From Candidatus Desulfaltia bathyphila (GTDB taxonomy: Bacteria; Desulfobacterota; Desulfobacteria; Desulfobacterales; ETH-SRB1), in assembly GCA_014381545.1 (NCBI GenBank), contig JACNLL010000010.1, positions 1 to 41,210 on the forward strand: a stretch of DNA of 41,210 nt, read 5' to 3'. Of this stretch, positions 7,208-16,124 are shown one piece after another. Below the pieces are notes generated by a model. The model ran no database searches. It saw only the letters and a list, made by a program, of their open reading frames with translations, and was not told the origin of the DNA. The translations under genes and the position numbers were made by a program. Position 1 is the first letter of the stretch. Each line of letters begins with the position of its first letter.

Positions 7208-9277
7208 ATGGATACCGCTTTGATTCCTCCGGCCGGCGCTTATGTTCTGAGTATACCCGCTGTTGTTTTTTCTGTTTTGATTCTGGTTGCCGGAACAGGC
7301 ATATTTGCATACATCATTGAAAAACGGATAGCCCCCCTTTTTTCCGCAGCCCCTGATCCCCGCCTGGATCATTTTAAAAAACGTTTTATATTTATGTTGA
7401 AATATGCGGTCGGCCAGTATCGTCAGCCCAGATATCTGCTTGCCGGAATTATCCATATTGTAATCTTTGCCGGTTTTATGATCCTGTCCATTCACTCGGC
7501 ATCCCTTGTGCTGACAGGAATATCAGAAGATTTTGCGGCGTCTGTTTCAAATTCTATAGTTGGTCATATTTATGGAGCATTGAAGGATGTTGCATCCACA
7601 TTTGTTTTGCTGGCATGTGTGATAGCAATTATCCGGAGAGGTATTTTTAAGCCAAAAAGATATTCAGTGCCTCCTGAGTACGGCAAAGACCACACAAAGG
7701 AAGCGATATTTGTGCTGATGCTTATTTCGACTCTTATGGTATGTGATATGTTGTTTGAAGCAAGCCTAACCGCTGCCGGCATCCAAAAAGGGTTGGACAC
7801 GGAGCTCCTTGTGCCCGGCACAGGCACAAGGCTTGCTGCCGGAATATTGCTCACAATGTCGTCTGTAAAACTGCAAACCATCCATCTAGTTTCATATTTT
7901 ATACATGATTTAACCTTTTTCTTTTTCCTTTGTTTTTTGCCGATGGGCAAGCATTTTCATGTAATTACCTCTCTTCCGAATACATTTTTTATGAAACTCG
8001 ACAAAGGAACGGTTAAACCGGTTGTATGGGGCGTTGAAGAAGAAAAGCTTGACGACCTTGATTCTTTTGGAGTTAAGAAGTTTTCGGATTTTACATGGAA
8101 GCATATGCTCGATTTTTATACCTGCGCTGATTGCGGAAGATGTTCAGACCAGTGTCCTGCCAATGCTGTCGGCAGGCCCTTGTCTCCTCGATTTATCTCC
8201 ATCAAATGTCGTGACTATATCTTCAAAAATTACCCCCTACTTGGGAATGCGGCCACAAACAAGAAGAATTTGATCGGCAACATATTTACAGAAGATGAGA
8301 TCTGGTCATGCACCACATGCGGCGCCTGCGAAGCAGAGTGCCCTCTCATGATTGAGTATATTGATAAGATTGTTGATTTAAGAAGGGGTATGGTTGATGA
8401 CGGCATTGTGCCGCAGTCGTTGCAGAAACCGCTGCGCGCGCTTGAAAAACGGGGCAATCCCTATGGAAAGATGGAGAAAAAGCGTTCTGACTGGACCAAA
8501 GAAAAGGGGTTTTCTGAAAAGTACAAAGTAAAGATTATCGGAAAGAAGGAGACGGCAGATGCGCTTTACTTTGCTGATAGCATAACATCCTTTGATGACA
8601 GGATGCAGGAGATTGCCAGATCCGCTGTTAGAGTTCTTCATGCAGCCGGTGTTGACTTCGGGATATTGGGGCCTGCTGAGAAGGACAGCGGCAATGAAGT
8701 AAGAAGATTTGGCGAGGAGATGCTTTTTCAGGAATTAAAAGATCAAAATACCGATGCCATCCTTAACTCAGGCGTTAACAAAATTGTTACCACGGATCCG
8801 CATGCTTTTAACTCCTTGAAGAATGACTATAAAGATATTCCGCAGGTGGAACATATAAGCCAGGTGATTGCAAGGGAAATAAAGTCCGGCGCTATCCGGC
8901 TAAATGGCGTGGAAGACAGTTCCGCAGTTTACACATATCATGATCCGTGCTATCTGGGACGGCATAATGGGATTTATGATGCGCCAAGAGATGTGATAGA
9001 CGCTATCCCGGGCATAACAAGGGTTGAGATGGACAAAAGCAGCGACCGTTCCTTCTGCTGCGGAGGAGGCGGCCTGATGCTTTTTTATGAACCCATAGAG
9101 GAAAAAAGGATGGGACAGCTAAGGGTTGAGATGGCGAAAGAGGCCGGCGCAACCGTAATTGTTACGGCCTGCCCCTTTTGTATGGCCAATATTGAAGATG
9201 CCATTAAGACAAGCGGTCTGGAAGGGAAGATGGAGGTTATTGACCTGGTTGAGCTGATTGATCGGCATATAAAATAA
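7208..9277 (+). CDS. Membrane Fe-S oxidoreductase, ETF:quinone oxidoreductase type (HdrD/FadF-like)
   Basis: The 689-residue protein starts with a NarI-like membrane domain of about five helices (residues 10-36, 77-106, 121-147, 166-188 and 228-256), expected to carry haem b. A ferredoxin domain follows with two 4Fe-4S motifs (C306/C309/C312/C316 and C368/C371/C374/C378), then two HdrD-type CCG domains. The second CCG motif is complete: C581, C617-C618, C655 and C658. At the equivalent positions of the first motif the cysteines are gone (S458, K492-D493, D530, A533). Family members next to etfBA pass electrons from reduced ETF to menaquinone during anaerobic beta-oxidation. The gene precedes etfBA on the same strand but is separated from it by a 193-bp palindrome. 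The TAA stop runs directly into a GGGATTAA repeat. Confidence 0.88.
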   Translation: MDTALIPPAGAYVLSIPAVVFSVLILVAGTGIFAYIIEKRIAPLFSAAPDPRLDHFKKRFIFMLKYAVGQYRQPRYLLAGIIHIVIFAGFMILSIHSASLVLTGISEDFAASVSNSIVGHIYGALKDVASTFVLLACVIAIIRRGIFKPKRYSVPPEYGKDHTKEAIFVLMLISTLMVCDMLFEASLTAAGIQKGLDTELLVPGTGTRLAAGILLTMSSVKLQTIHLVSYFIHDLTFFFFLCFLPMGKHFHVITSLPNTFFMKLDKGTVKPVVWGVEEEKLDDLDSFGVKKFSDFTWKHMLDFYTCADCGRCSDQCPANAVGRPLSPRFISIKCRDYIFKNYPLLGNAATNKKNLIGNIFTEDEIWSCTTCGACEAECPLMIEYIDKIVDLRRGMVDDGIVPQSLQKPLRALEKRGNPYGKMEKKRSDWTKEKGFSEKYKVKIIGKKETADALYFADSITSFDDRMQEIARSAVRVLHAAGVDFGILGPAEKDSGNEVRRFGEEMLFQELKDQNTDAILNSGVNKIVTTDPHAFNSLKNDYKDIPQVEHISQVIAREIKSGAIRLNGVEDSSAVYTYHDPCYLGRHNGIYDAPRDVIDAIPGITRVEMDKSSDRSFCCGGGGLMLFYEPIEEKRMGQLRVEMAKEAGATVIVTACPFCMANIEDAIKTSGLEGKMEVIDLVELIDRHIK

Positions 9278-9307
9278 GGGATTAAGGATTAAAGGATTAA
9301 TTCAAAA

Positions 9308-9500
9308 TTGATGGCATCGTAAAAAGTACGATTTGTTCGCTCCGTGAGCATTTTTGGGATTCAGATTAATCCTGTCTAAATTGCAAGAACTCGGCCTAAC
9401 GGCCTCAAACAGCTTGCAATTTTTAACGTCAGGCTCAATCTGAATCTTTTTCCAAAACTGCTCAATCTCGCTCACAAATGACTTTTTACGAAACCGTCAA
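9308..9500. mobile_element. 193-bp imperfect palindrome (MITE-like) between the Fe-S oxidoreductase and etfB
   Basis: The outer arms TTGATGGCATCGTAAAAAGT and ACTTTTTACGAAACCGTCAA are inverted copies. Symmetry continues inward through ATTTGT...GAGCATTTTTGG against CCAAAACTGCTC...ACAAAT, GATTCAGATT against AATCTGAATC, and AATTGCAAG against CTTGCAATT, centred near 9404. The whole unit could fold into one long hairpin. It has no coding capacity and resembles non-autonomous miniature inverted-repeat elements. It ends about 30 bp before the etfB start, so it would lie in the mRNA if the genes are co-transcribed. Confidence 0.65.
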
Positions 9501-9531
9501 AATTATTCAGCAACTATTCTGGAGGATTAAC

Positions 9532-10323
9532 ATGGAAATTTTGGTATGTATCAAAAGGGTTCCGGATACATCGGAAAATGAAATCAATGTCAACAGGGAC
9601 GGCACCGATATAGAGCGGGATGATCTTGTGTACTCGGTAAATGAATGGGATAATTATGCGGTTGAAGAGGCAATCCAGATCCGCGACAGGGTGTGTGGCT
9701 CAGTAACCGTTGTTACAGTTGGCGACGAGGAAACAGAGGAAGTTGTTAGGAGGGAGATGGCTATGGGCGCTGATAAAGGCGTCCTCCTTTCGGATGAAGT
9801 ATTTAAGAACTCTGACGGGAGAGGAATTGCAGGCATTATTAAAGCCGAAGTTAAAAAAGGGAAATATGATCTTATCCTCACGGGCGCTCAGGCAGATGAC
9901 GGGGCAGGACAGGTGGGAGGCATGCTGGCAGCAATGCTTGATTGGCCATATGCATCTCTTGCAACCCTCATTGAAGTAACAGACGATAAAAAAATCAAAG
10001 TGGGCAGGGAAATCGAAGGAGGCAACCTGGAGATGCTTGAGATAGATCTTCCGTGCGTGCTTTCGATTCAGACCGGTATCAATGAGCCGCGTTATGTAGG
10101 AATCCGCGGAATAAGAAAAACAGCATCTGCGGAGATTCCTGTTCATGGCGCAGGGGATCTTGGTTTGTCACCGGAATCGGTTGGCAAATCCGGATCAAAG
10201 ATAAAACAACTGGATTACTTTGTGCCTGATGCCGGTGAAGGAGCCGAGATTCTCGAAGGAAGCGTTGATGAGATAGCTGAAAAACTGGTTGAACTGTTAA
10301 AAGCCAGAGGAGGAATTAAATAA
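9532..10323 (+). CDS. etfB: Electron transfer flavoprotein, beta subunit
   Basis: The 263-residue protein has the EtfB fold signature. It begins MEILVCIKRVPDTSENEINV, followed by VNEWDNYAVEEAIQIRD, the AMP/FAD-site region LILTGAQADDGAGQVGGMLA, and the family motif LPCVLSIQTGINEPRYVGIRGI. EtfB forms a heterodimer with EtfA and carries electrons from acyl-CoA dehydrogenases. I chose the ATG at 9532 because GGAGGATTAAC precedes it. An in-frame ATG at 9478 lies inside the upstream palindrome and would add 18 residues that the family lacks. The stop codon TAATG overlaps the start of etfA by one base, which indicates tight translational coupling. Whether this ETF is of the bifurcating type cannot be settled by eye. 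Confidence 0.93.
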   Translation: MEILVCIKRVPDTSENEINVNRDGTDIERDDLVYSVNEWDNYAVEEAIQIRDRVCGSVTVVTVGDEETEEVVRREMAMGADKGVLLSDEVFKNSDGRGIAGIIKAEVKKGKYDLILTGAQADDGAGQVGGMLAAMLDWPYASLATLIEVTDDKKIKVGREIEGGNLEMLEIDLPCVLSIQTGINEPRYVGIRGIRKTASAEIPVHGAGDLGLSPESVGKSGSKIKQLDYFVPDAGEGAEILEGSVDEIAEKLVELLKARGGIK

Positions 10324-11306
10324 TGGTTAGACAGGTTTTTGCATATATTGTTCATAAGGAAGGGGTCGCTGATGACACGGCCCTTGAAATGGTTGCGGCA
10401 GCTAAGAGGATAGATTCTGATGCTTCAATTACCGCAATTGTTGCTGGAACCGGCGCCGATCTTAATGTGGTATGCAATGAAATTGCTTCTTCTTATCAAG
10501 AGGTCTGGAAGATAGATAGTGAAGCGCTTTCCTATCCAAATGCAGAAGCGATCAGGACGCTTCTTGTCCGCATTTTACCAAAAGAAGGGCTAATCATAGC
10601 GCCTCACGATACATTTGGAATGGATCTGGCCCCTGGTTTATCCATAAAGCTTGATGCCGCATATCTTCCCGATGCTGTCGATATAGAGGGGGTTGATGAA
10701 AATCGGCTGAAAGCTGTCCGCCAGGAGTACAGCGGACAGGTCAGCACACATGTTGTTTGCGATATCTCCGGCGGCGCTGTAATTACAGCCCGGCCAGGAT
10801 CGTTTAAGGCGGATGAGAGCAAAGGGGCAGGCGGTCAGGTTGTTGATAAAACAGCCGAAGCCCTGGAAGGAGGATTCCCGGAAACCGGTCGTAGGTTTAT
10901 CGAGGTTGCTGAAGCCGAAGTCGGAGATGTTGATATAACCAAGTCCGATATTCTTGTGTCTGTGGGCAGGGGAATCGAAGATGAGGATAATCTGGAAATT
11001 GTATATGATCTTGCCAGGGCTATGGGCGGAGATGTTGCATGTTCCAGGCCTGTTGTGGATGCAAGATGGCTTGAAAAATCACGTCAGGTCGGCACCTCAG
11101 GAAAAACAGTTAAACCAAAAGTCTATATGGCTTTAGGTATAAGCGGTTCATTTCAGCATCAGGGAGGCATAAAAGGCTCGCCTTTTATGGTAGCGATAAA
11201 TAAGAATCCAAAGGCTCCAATCTTTCAGGCCGCAGACGTCGGGGTTGTAGCGGATATACTCGATTTTGTCCCGGAGCTTACCGATAAGATAAATGGTAGC
11301 CGTTAA
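10323..11306 (+). CDS. etfA: Electron transfer flavoprotein, alpha subunit
   Basis: The 327-residue protein has an N-terminal EtfA/B-like domain (about residues 1-190). The characteristic C-terminal FAD-binding domain reads VSVGRGIEDEDNLEIVYDLA, then CSRPVVDARWLEKSRQVG, TSGKTVKPKVYMALGISGS and FQHQGGIKGS. These are the classical FAD contacts of EtfA. Its start overlaps the etfB stop (TAATG). No extra ferredoxin domain is fused to the N-terminus, unlike some EtfA proteins of anaerobes. With EtfB and the upstream Fe-S oxidoreductase it forms the route from beta-oxidation dehydrogenases to the quinone pool. Confidence 0.94.
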   Translation: MVRQVFAYIVHKEGVADDTALEMVAAAKRIDSDASITAIVAGTGADLNVVCNEIASSYQEVWKIDSEALSYPNAEAIRTLLVRILPKEGLIIAPHDTFGMDLAPGLSIKLDAAYLPDAVDIEGVDENRLKAVRQEYSGQVSTHVVCDISGGAVITARPGSFKADESKGAGGQVVDKTAEALEGGFPETGRRFIEVAEAEVGDVDITKSDILVSVGRGIEDEDNLEIVYDLARAMGGDVACSRPVVDARWLEKSRQVGTSGKTVKPKVYMALGISGSFQHQGGIKGSPFMVAINKNPKAPIFQAADVGVVADILDFVPELTDKINGSR

Positions 11307-11533
11307 CGGCTTGAAACTTGAAATTGGAAAGTAGAAATTTGGGAGAGATGACACGAGATTACGAGCTGGCAGAAGCGTTATCAGATATGGTCTGGCACGA
11401 CTTTGATAATAGGCGTAAAAGTTCAGAAACCTTGGGTTTCCTGGTTAGATTAAAGCAATTGTTTGTTTTTTTCAATATGTTAACACTTAACACCTGGCAC
11501 TTAACACGTTTCATATTACCGGAGAGTTAGATA

Positions 11534-12808
11534 ATGAAAAAAGGTTTTATGTTCAAATCAATGCGGGTTGTCGTGGTTCTTGCTTTGTCTCTAACTGTAG
11601 CGGTGCTGCTTATAACGCTGCGACCCAAAGCACAGCGCCAGGTTAAAACGGAGACAGGGCGTCTTGTTGAGGTTTTAGCTGTTAAAGCCAAAGATTTGAA
11701 TATGATTATAGATGGTTATGGCACAGTTAAGCCAATGGAGACGCTAAAACTTGCAGCAGAGATCAGGGGGCGGATAATTGATACACATTCATCCTTTAAA
11801 GAGGGATCCTTTATCAAAAATGGTGTGGTTCTGATTAAAATAGATCCGCGTACATACCGGTTGGAGGTTGACAGGCAAAGTATACAGATAGAGCAAACCG
11901 AAGCTGAGATAAAAAAATTGGAGCAGGAGATAAAAAACCTTGATGCCAGCATTAAAATTTCAAAGGCGGATGCAGCCCTGTCCAAGACCGACTTTGCGAG
12001 ATTGAAAAAACTTTCCATCAGAAATGTGGTGGCCAAAACCACGCTTGACCAGGCAGAGCAGAGATATCTTGCAAGTCTTGAGCGTCTGCAAGGGCTTGAA
12101 AATCAGTTAGCTTTAACCGGGCCTTTAAAAGAGCGGCTTAAAGCGCAGCTTGATATGGGCAAGGTCATGCTTTGCCAGGCAAAACTCGACCTTGAGAAAA
12201 CAGGCATTATTGCTCCGTTTGATGGCTGGGTGCTTATAAAGGATGTTGAAAAGGGCCGGCATGTAAGTGCAGGGCAATATATGGGCAGTATTTACAAAGA
12301 CGGCGCCCTTGATGTTGAGATTCGCATACCAGCAAAAGATCTTAAATGGTTTGCAACCGATTGGAAGCAGGATGCCATGCCTGATGTTGAAATAATTTTC
12401 AGGGACAACAGCTCATATAAATGGAAAGGCCGGGTCGCGAGAATAAAGGCGCAGATGAATGAAAAAACACGGACGCTTCCGGTTGTAGTGGAAATCGACA
12501 CGGATTCAATAAAAGATAAAATCAAAAGCGGCATTCGGTTAAGACCGGGCATGTTTGTGACTGTATTGATAAAAGGAAAAAAGATAAAGCAGGTATTTGT
12601 GCTTCCGCGTCATGTGGTTCATACCGGTGATGTGGTCTATATTATGACCGATAATTGTTTAAAGATAAGGCCGGTCAACATTTTGCGCAGCGTCAGGGAT
12701 TTGGTCTATATTGACAAGGGGCTGTCGGACGGCGATCTGGTGATCAAATCTCCATTATCCGGCGCAGTGGACGGAATGAAGGTTAGAATTAACAAGGAAA
12801 ACAGATAA
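11534..12808 (+). CDS. RND efflux periplasmic adaptor (membrane fusion protein)
   Basis: The 424-residue protein has an N-terminal membrane anchor at about residues 8-30 (VVVVLALSLTVAVLLITLRP). A lipoyl-like half with the GYGTVKPMETLKLAAEIRG signature comes next, then a long coiled-coil hairpin at about 105-215. The second lipoyl half (KTGIIAPFDGWVLIKDVEKG) and the beta-barrel and membrane-proximal domains (LRPGMFVTVLIKG, LPRHVV) follow. There is no lipobox Cys, so it is anchored by its helix. It lies 8 bp upstream of the RND pump gene and will be co-expressed with it. No outer-membrane TolC-like gene is present, so the exit channel is encoded elsewhere. Substrates are unknown. The 227 bp before it hold degenerate repeat-like sequence. 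Confidence 0.9.
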   Translation: MKKGFMFKSMRVVVVLALSLTVAVLLITLRPKAQRQVKTETGRLVEVLAVKAKDLNMIIDGYGTVKPMETLKLAAEIRGRIIDTHSSFKEGSFIKNGVVLIKIDPRTYRLEVDRQSIQIEQTEAEIKKLEQEIKNLDASIKISKADAALSKTDFARLKKLSIRNVVAKTTLDQAEQRYLASLERLQGLENQLALTGPLKERLKAQLDMGKVMLCQAKLDLEKTGIIAPFDGWVLIKDVEKGRHVSAGQYMGSIYKDGALDVEIRIPAKDLKWFATDWKQDAMPDVEIIFRDNSSYKWKGRVARIKAQMNEKTRTLPVVVEIDTDSIKDKIKSGIRLRPGMFVTVLIKGKKIKQVFVLPRHVVHTGDVVYIMTDNCLKIRPVNILRSVRDLVYIDKGLSDGDLVIKSPLSGAVDGMKVRINKENR

Positions 12809-12816
12809 CAGGCCTC

Positions 12817-15800
12817 ATGGAATCTTTAGGAAAATGGTCGATAAATAATCGTGTTACAGTAAATTTAATCATGATTTTTATCATTGTAGCCGGACTCATC
12901 ACTGTGATGAATATGCGCAGAGAGCTTAATCCCCAGTTTGCTCTTGATATGATAAATGTAAGCGTTGTTTATCCGGGGGCAAGCCCGGAGGATGTCGAGG
13001 AGGGTATATGCATTAAAATCGAAGAAAAACTCAAGGGGATTGAGGGCATAAACCGCACATTTTCCAATGCTTACGAAGGCAGGGGATCGCTTACGGTTGA
13101 ACTTGATTCAGATGCAGATGACCGGAGAGTACTGGATGATATCAAGGCAGAGGTTGACCGTATCGACACCTTTCCGGAGGATGCCGAGGACCCTGTTATC
13201 ACTGAAATAATAAACCGGAATCCAGCTATAACTGTTGCTGTATATGGTGATGTTTCCGAGAAACTCTTAAGGGAGATTGCTGAAAGGATCAGGGACGATC
13301 TTACCGACACCAGATCCATCTCCCTGGCAGATCTTGTGGGGGTGAGAGACTACGAGATATCCATAGAGGTGTCGGAAGAAAATCTTCGTCGATACGGCAT
13401 TTCATTCGATGATGTTGTCAGAGCCGTTAAAACCGGCAGTGTTGATCTCCCGGGCGGAAATATCAAGACTCTTCAGGGGGAAATCCTCATAAGGGCCAAG
13501 GGGCAGCTTTATATCGGCAAAGAATTTGAAGAGATTCCTCTTATTACACTAAAAGACGGCGCTATCGTTAGGCTCGGACAGGTTGCAACTGTTATCGATG
13601 GCTTTGAAGATATTGATATGAAAGCAAGGTTTAACGGCCAACCCGCAGCCCTTGTCCAGGTCAACAGAACAAACATGGAAGATCTTATACAGGTTTCAAG
13701 AACTGTCAGGGATTATGTGGAAAAATGTAGAGATACAATGCCTGAAGGAGTCAAGCTTGCCACATGGTTTGATCTGGCGCCGCTTGTTCAGGACAGGATT
13801 GACATGCTTCTTAGGAACGGGGCTCAGGGAATTGTGCTTGTTTTTATTGCCCTGGCGCTGTTTTTAAACCTGCGCCTGGCATTCTGGGTCTCTGTCGGCA
13901 TACCCATATCCTTTATGGGAGCCTTTCTAATTCTCGACTATAACGGTGAAACCATAAACATGATCTCCCTTTTTGCTTTTATCATGACCCTCGGAATACT
14001 GGTTGATGATGCAATAATAATTGGAGAGAACATATATACGCATTTCAACAGGGGGAAGTCGCCTGCAAGATCTGTGATCGACGGCTTAAAGGAGGTTGGC
14101 GGTCCGGTTGTAATGGCTGTTAGCACCACTATAGTCGCATTTATACCATTGCTGTTTATTACAGGTATAATAGGCAAATTTATTGCTGTTATGCCCAGGG
14201 CAGTTATAGCGATCCTGATAATATCATTAGGAGAAGTGCTTATCATACTTCCGGCCCATTTGAGCGGCGCTCTGACAAGATCGGCGCTAAAAACAGACAG
14301 CAAACCCTCCTGGCACGATCGGATAAGACTTAAGGTTGACCATTTGCTTAATATTGTGATTGAGAAGTATTATACTCAGGCTTTAAAGTATGTAGTAAAG
14401 AACAGATACTTTACTTTTGCTGTTGGTTTGGGGGCGCTTATAATAAGTCTTGGCATTGTAGCCGGCGGTTATGTGCCTTTTGTATTTTTTCCAAAAGGTG
14501 AAAGCGACTGGATTATTGCAGAGGTCGGCTATCCCCTTGGAACACCATATAAAGTAACCGAGGGAGCAATCGAACATCTGGAACAACAGGCTTTTAAATT
14601 AAACGGTTATTTTGGCAATCGTTCAGGAGATAATGGCGACCTGGTAATAAATACATTTGCGCTGGTCGGTATGATTCCAAGAAGAGACTGGAAGCCGGGT
14701 GAGACCGGCGGGCACTGCGGGGAGGTCTGGATAGAACTGGTCCCATCGGAAAAGAGGCGTGATCTTTCTGTAAATATGGTTTTAAACAAATGGCGAGGTT
14801 TAACCGGAGAAATTCCGGGCCTGGAAACGCTGACCTTTACAACTCTGGAGGGCGGGCCAGGGGGCAATCCTATTGAAATACAGCTTATCGGCGCCGACTT
14901 TAAGCAATTGAGACAGGCCGCAGATGAATTGAAGGCCGAAATTCGAACTTATCCCGGCACCTTTGACATTATGGATAATTTTAAACCGGGAAAGGAGGAA
15001 AAGCAGGTTAAGATAAAAGAGGGGGCGAGATCTCTGGGAGTAACCATGAGCAATATTGCAAGACAGCTTCGCCAGGCATTTTATGGAGATGAGGCTCTCC
15101 GGATTCAGAGAGGCAGAGATGATTTAAAGGTGATGGTCAGATATGCGGAATCAGACCGGCGGAGTATTTCAGGCATTGAGGATATGCGCATTCGGACAAT
15201 TGACGGCCAGGAGATTCCAATCGAAGAGGTTGCGGATATTACCTATGGAAGAGCCTATTCCGTAATTCGCAGGGTTGATAGAAAACGTGTGATAACCGTT
15301 ATTTCGAATCTTGATGAATCAATTGCAAATGCAAGCAAGATTGTGGCTGATATTAACAAAGATTTTCTTCCAAAACTGATTGAGCGCTATCCTGGATTAG
15401 AATACGATTTGGAAGGTCAGGAGAAAAGGACCAGAGAATCGCTTGGCAGCCTGAAAAATGGATATGTGCTCGCTCTTATGGGGATATTCCTTTTGTTAGC
15501 GAGCCAGTTCCGTTCTTATATTCAGCCTGTTATTATAATGATGGCCATACCTTTCGGCCTGATAGGGGCTATTGCAGGTCATCTTATTATGGGTTTGCAG
15601 ATTACGATGATAAGCATTTTCGGTATTGTGGCCCTGTCAGGCATAGTTGTAAACGATTCACTTATACTGATAGATTTTATTAACAGGGCGGCTCGAAATG
15701 GTGCGGAAATTGAAACAGCTGTTGTGGAATCCGGAAAAGTCAGATTCCGGCCTGTATTGCTTACATCAATAACAACCATTGCAGGGCTTCTGCCCCTTCT

Positions 15801-15984
15801 CCTGGAGCGGAGTTTTCAGGCGCAATTTCTTATACCCATGGCAGTCAGCATAAGCTTTGGACTTCTTGTCGCCACAGTTTTGACACTTTTATATGTTCCA
15901 GCCCTTTATCTTATTGTAAGAGATGTCAGTAATGTTTTTGAAGGCCTATCGACAAAAAAACCAACCCTGACCCCCAACCCCTGA
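12817..15984 (+). CDS. RND-family efflux transporter permease (AcrB/hydrophobe-amphiphile type)
   Basis: The 1055-residue inner-membrane proton antiporter has the expected two-fold repeat of twelve helices and two large periplasmic loops. Recognisable segments are the first helix after NNRVTVNLIMIFIIVAGLI, the porter motif YPGASPEDVEEGI, the TM4 region TLGILVDDAIIIGENIYTHF with the paired Asp of the proton relay, and the late motif ALSGIVVNDSLILIDFIN. Spacing from the adaptor gene is 8 bp with no strong ribosome-binding site, which implies translational coupling. The last residues (TLTPNP) and stop come from a CCCTGACCCC-type intergenic repeat, so the native C-terminus may be shorter. A 125-bp inverted-repeat element follows 16 bp downstream. 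Substrate class is not deducible. Confidence 0.92.
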   Translation: MESLGKWSINNRVTVNLIMIFIIVAGLITVMNMRRELNPQFALDMINVSVVYPGASPEDVEEGICIKIEEKLKGIEGINRTFSNAYEGRGSLTVELDSDADDRRVLDDIKAEVDRIDTFPEDAEDPVITEIINRNPAITVAVYGDVSEKLLREIAERIRDDLTDTRSISLADLVGVRDYEISIEVSEENLRRYGISFDDVVRAVKTGSVDLPGGNIKTLQGEILIRAKGQLYIGKEFEEIPLITLKDGAIVRLGQVATVIDGFEDIDMKARFNGQPAALVQVNRTNMEDLIQVSRTVRDYVEKCRDTMPEGVKLATWFDLAPLVQDRIDMLLRNGAQGIVLVFIALALFLNLRLAFWVSVGIPISFMGAFLILDYNGETINMISLFAFIMTLGILVDDAIIIGENIYTHFNRGKSPARSVIDGLKEVGGPVVMAVSTTIVAFIPLLFITGIIGKFIAVMPRAVIAILIISLGEVLIILPAHLSGALTRSALKTDSKPSWHDRIRLKVDHLLNIVIEKYYTQALKYVVKNRYFTFAVGLGALIISLGIVAGGYVPFVFFPKGESDWIIAEVGYPLGTPYKVTEGAIEHLEQQAFKLNGYFGNRSGDNGDLVINTFALVGMIPRRDWKPGETGGHCGEVWIELVPSEKRRDLSVNMVLNKWRGLTGEIPGLETLTFTTLEGGPGGNPIEIQLIGADFKQLRQAADELKAEIRTYPGTFDIMDNFKPGKEEKQVKIKEGARSLGVTMSNIARQLRQAFYGDEALRIQRGRDDLKVMVRYAESDRRSISGIEDMRIRTIDGQEIPIEEVADITYGRAYSVIRRVDRKRVITVISNLDESIANASKIVADINKDFLPKLIERYPGLEYDLEGQEKRTRESLGSLKNGYVLALMGIFLLLASQFRSYIQPVIIMMAIPFGLIGAIAGHLIMGLQITMISIFGIVALSGIVVNDSLILIDFINRAARNGAEIETAVVESGKVRFRPVLLTSITTIAGLLPLLLERSFQAQFLIPMAVSISFGLLVATVLTLLYVPALYLIVRDVSNVFEGLSTKKPTLTPNP

Positions 15985-15999
15985 TCCCTATGAACCGGC

Positions 16000-16124
16000 T
16001 ATAGACTTTCAGATAATTCATTTCACAAGGCTAGAGGGAGGACTTCGAGTAAGGCGTACATGTTAGTACGTCGTCGAGAAATCCGACCGATAACGCGGTG
16101 AAATTATTTATCTGAAAGTCTATA
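16000..16124. mobile_element. 125-bp MITE-like inverted-repeat element, copy 1
   Basis: The ends TATAGACTTTCAGATAATTC and GAATTATTTATCTGAAAGTCTATA-like sequence form terminal inverted repeats of about 27 bp. The interior (GGACTTCGAG...GTACATGTTAGTAC...CGAGAAATCC) is itself nearly palindromic. The unit differs from copy 2 (20026-20150) at only three positions and lies in the same orientation. TA at both ends fits a TA target duplication, as made by IS630/mariner-type enzymes. No transposase is encoded. Its right end supplies the TAG stop of the lsrF-like gene on the minus strand. It also sits between convergent genes, where it could terminate transcription from both sides. Confidence 0.8.

Noticed and set aside
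9478-9531. N-terminal extension of EtfB from ATG 9478
   Set aside because: It lies in the arm of the palindrome. The ATG at 9532 has a strong ribosome-binding site and gives the family N-terminus.
11318-11530. 70-codon open frame between etfA and the RND adaptor
   Set aside because: No usable ribosome-binding spacing, and its second half reads through CTTAACAC-type repeat sequence. The middle (TRDYELAEALSDMVWHDFDN) might be a relic of a gene but I cannot assign it.
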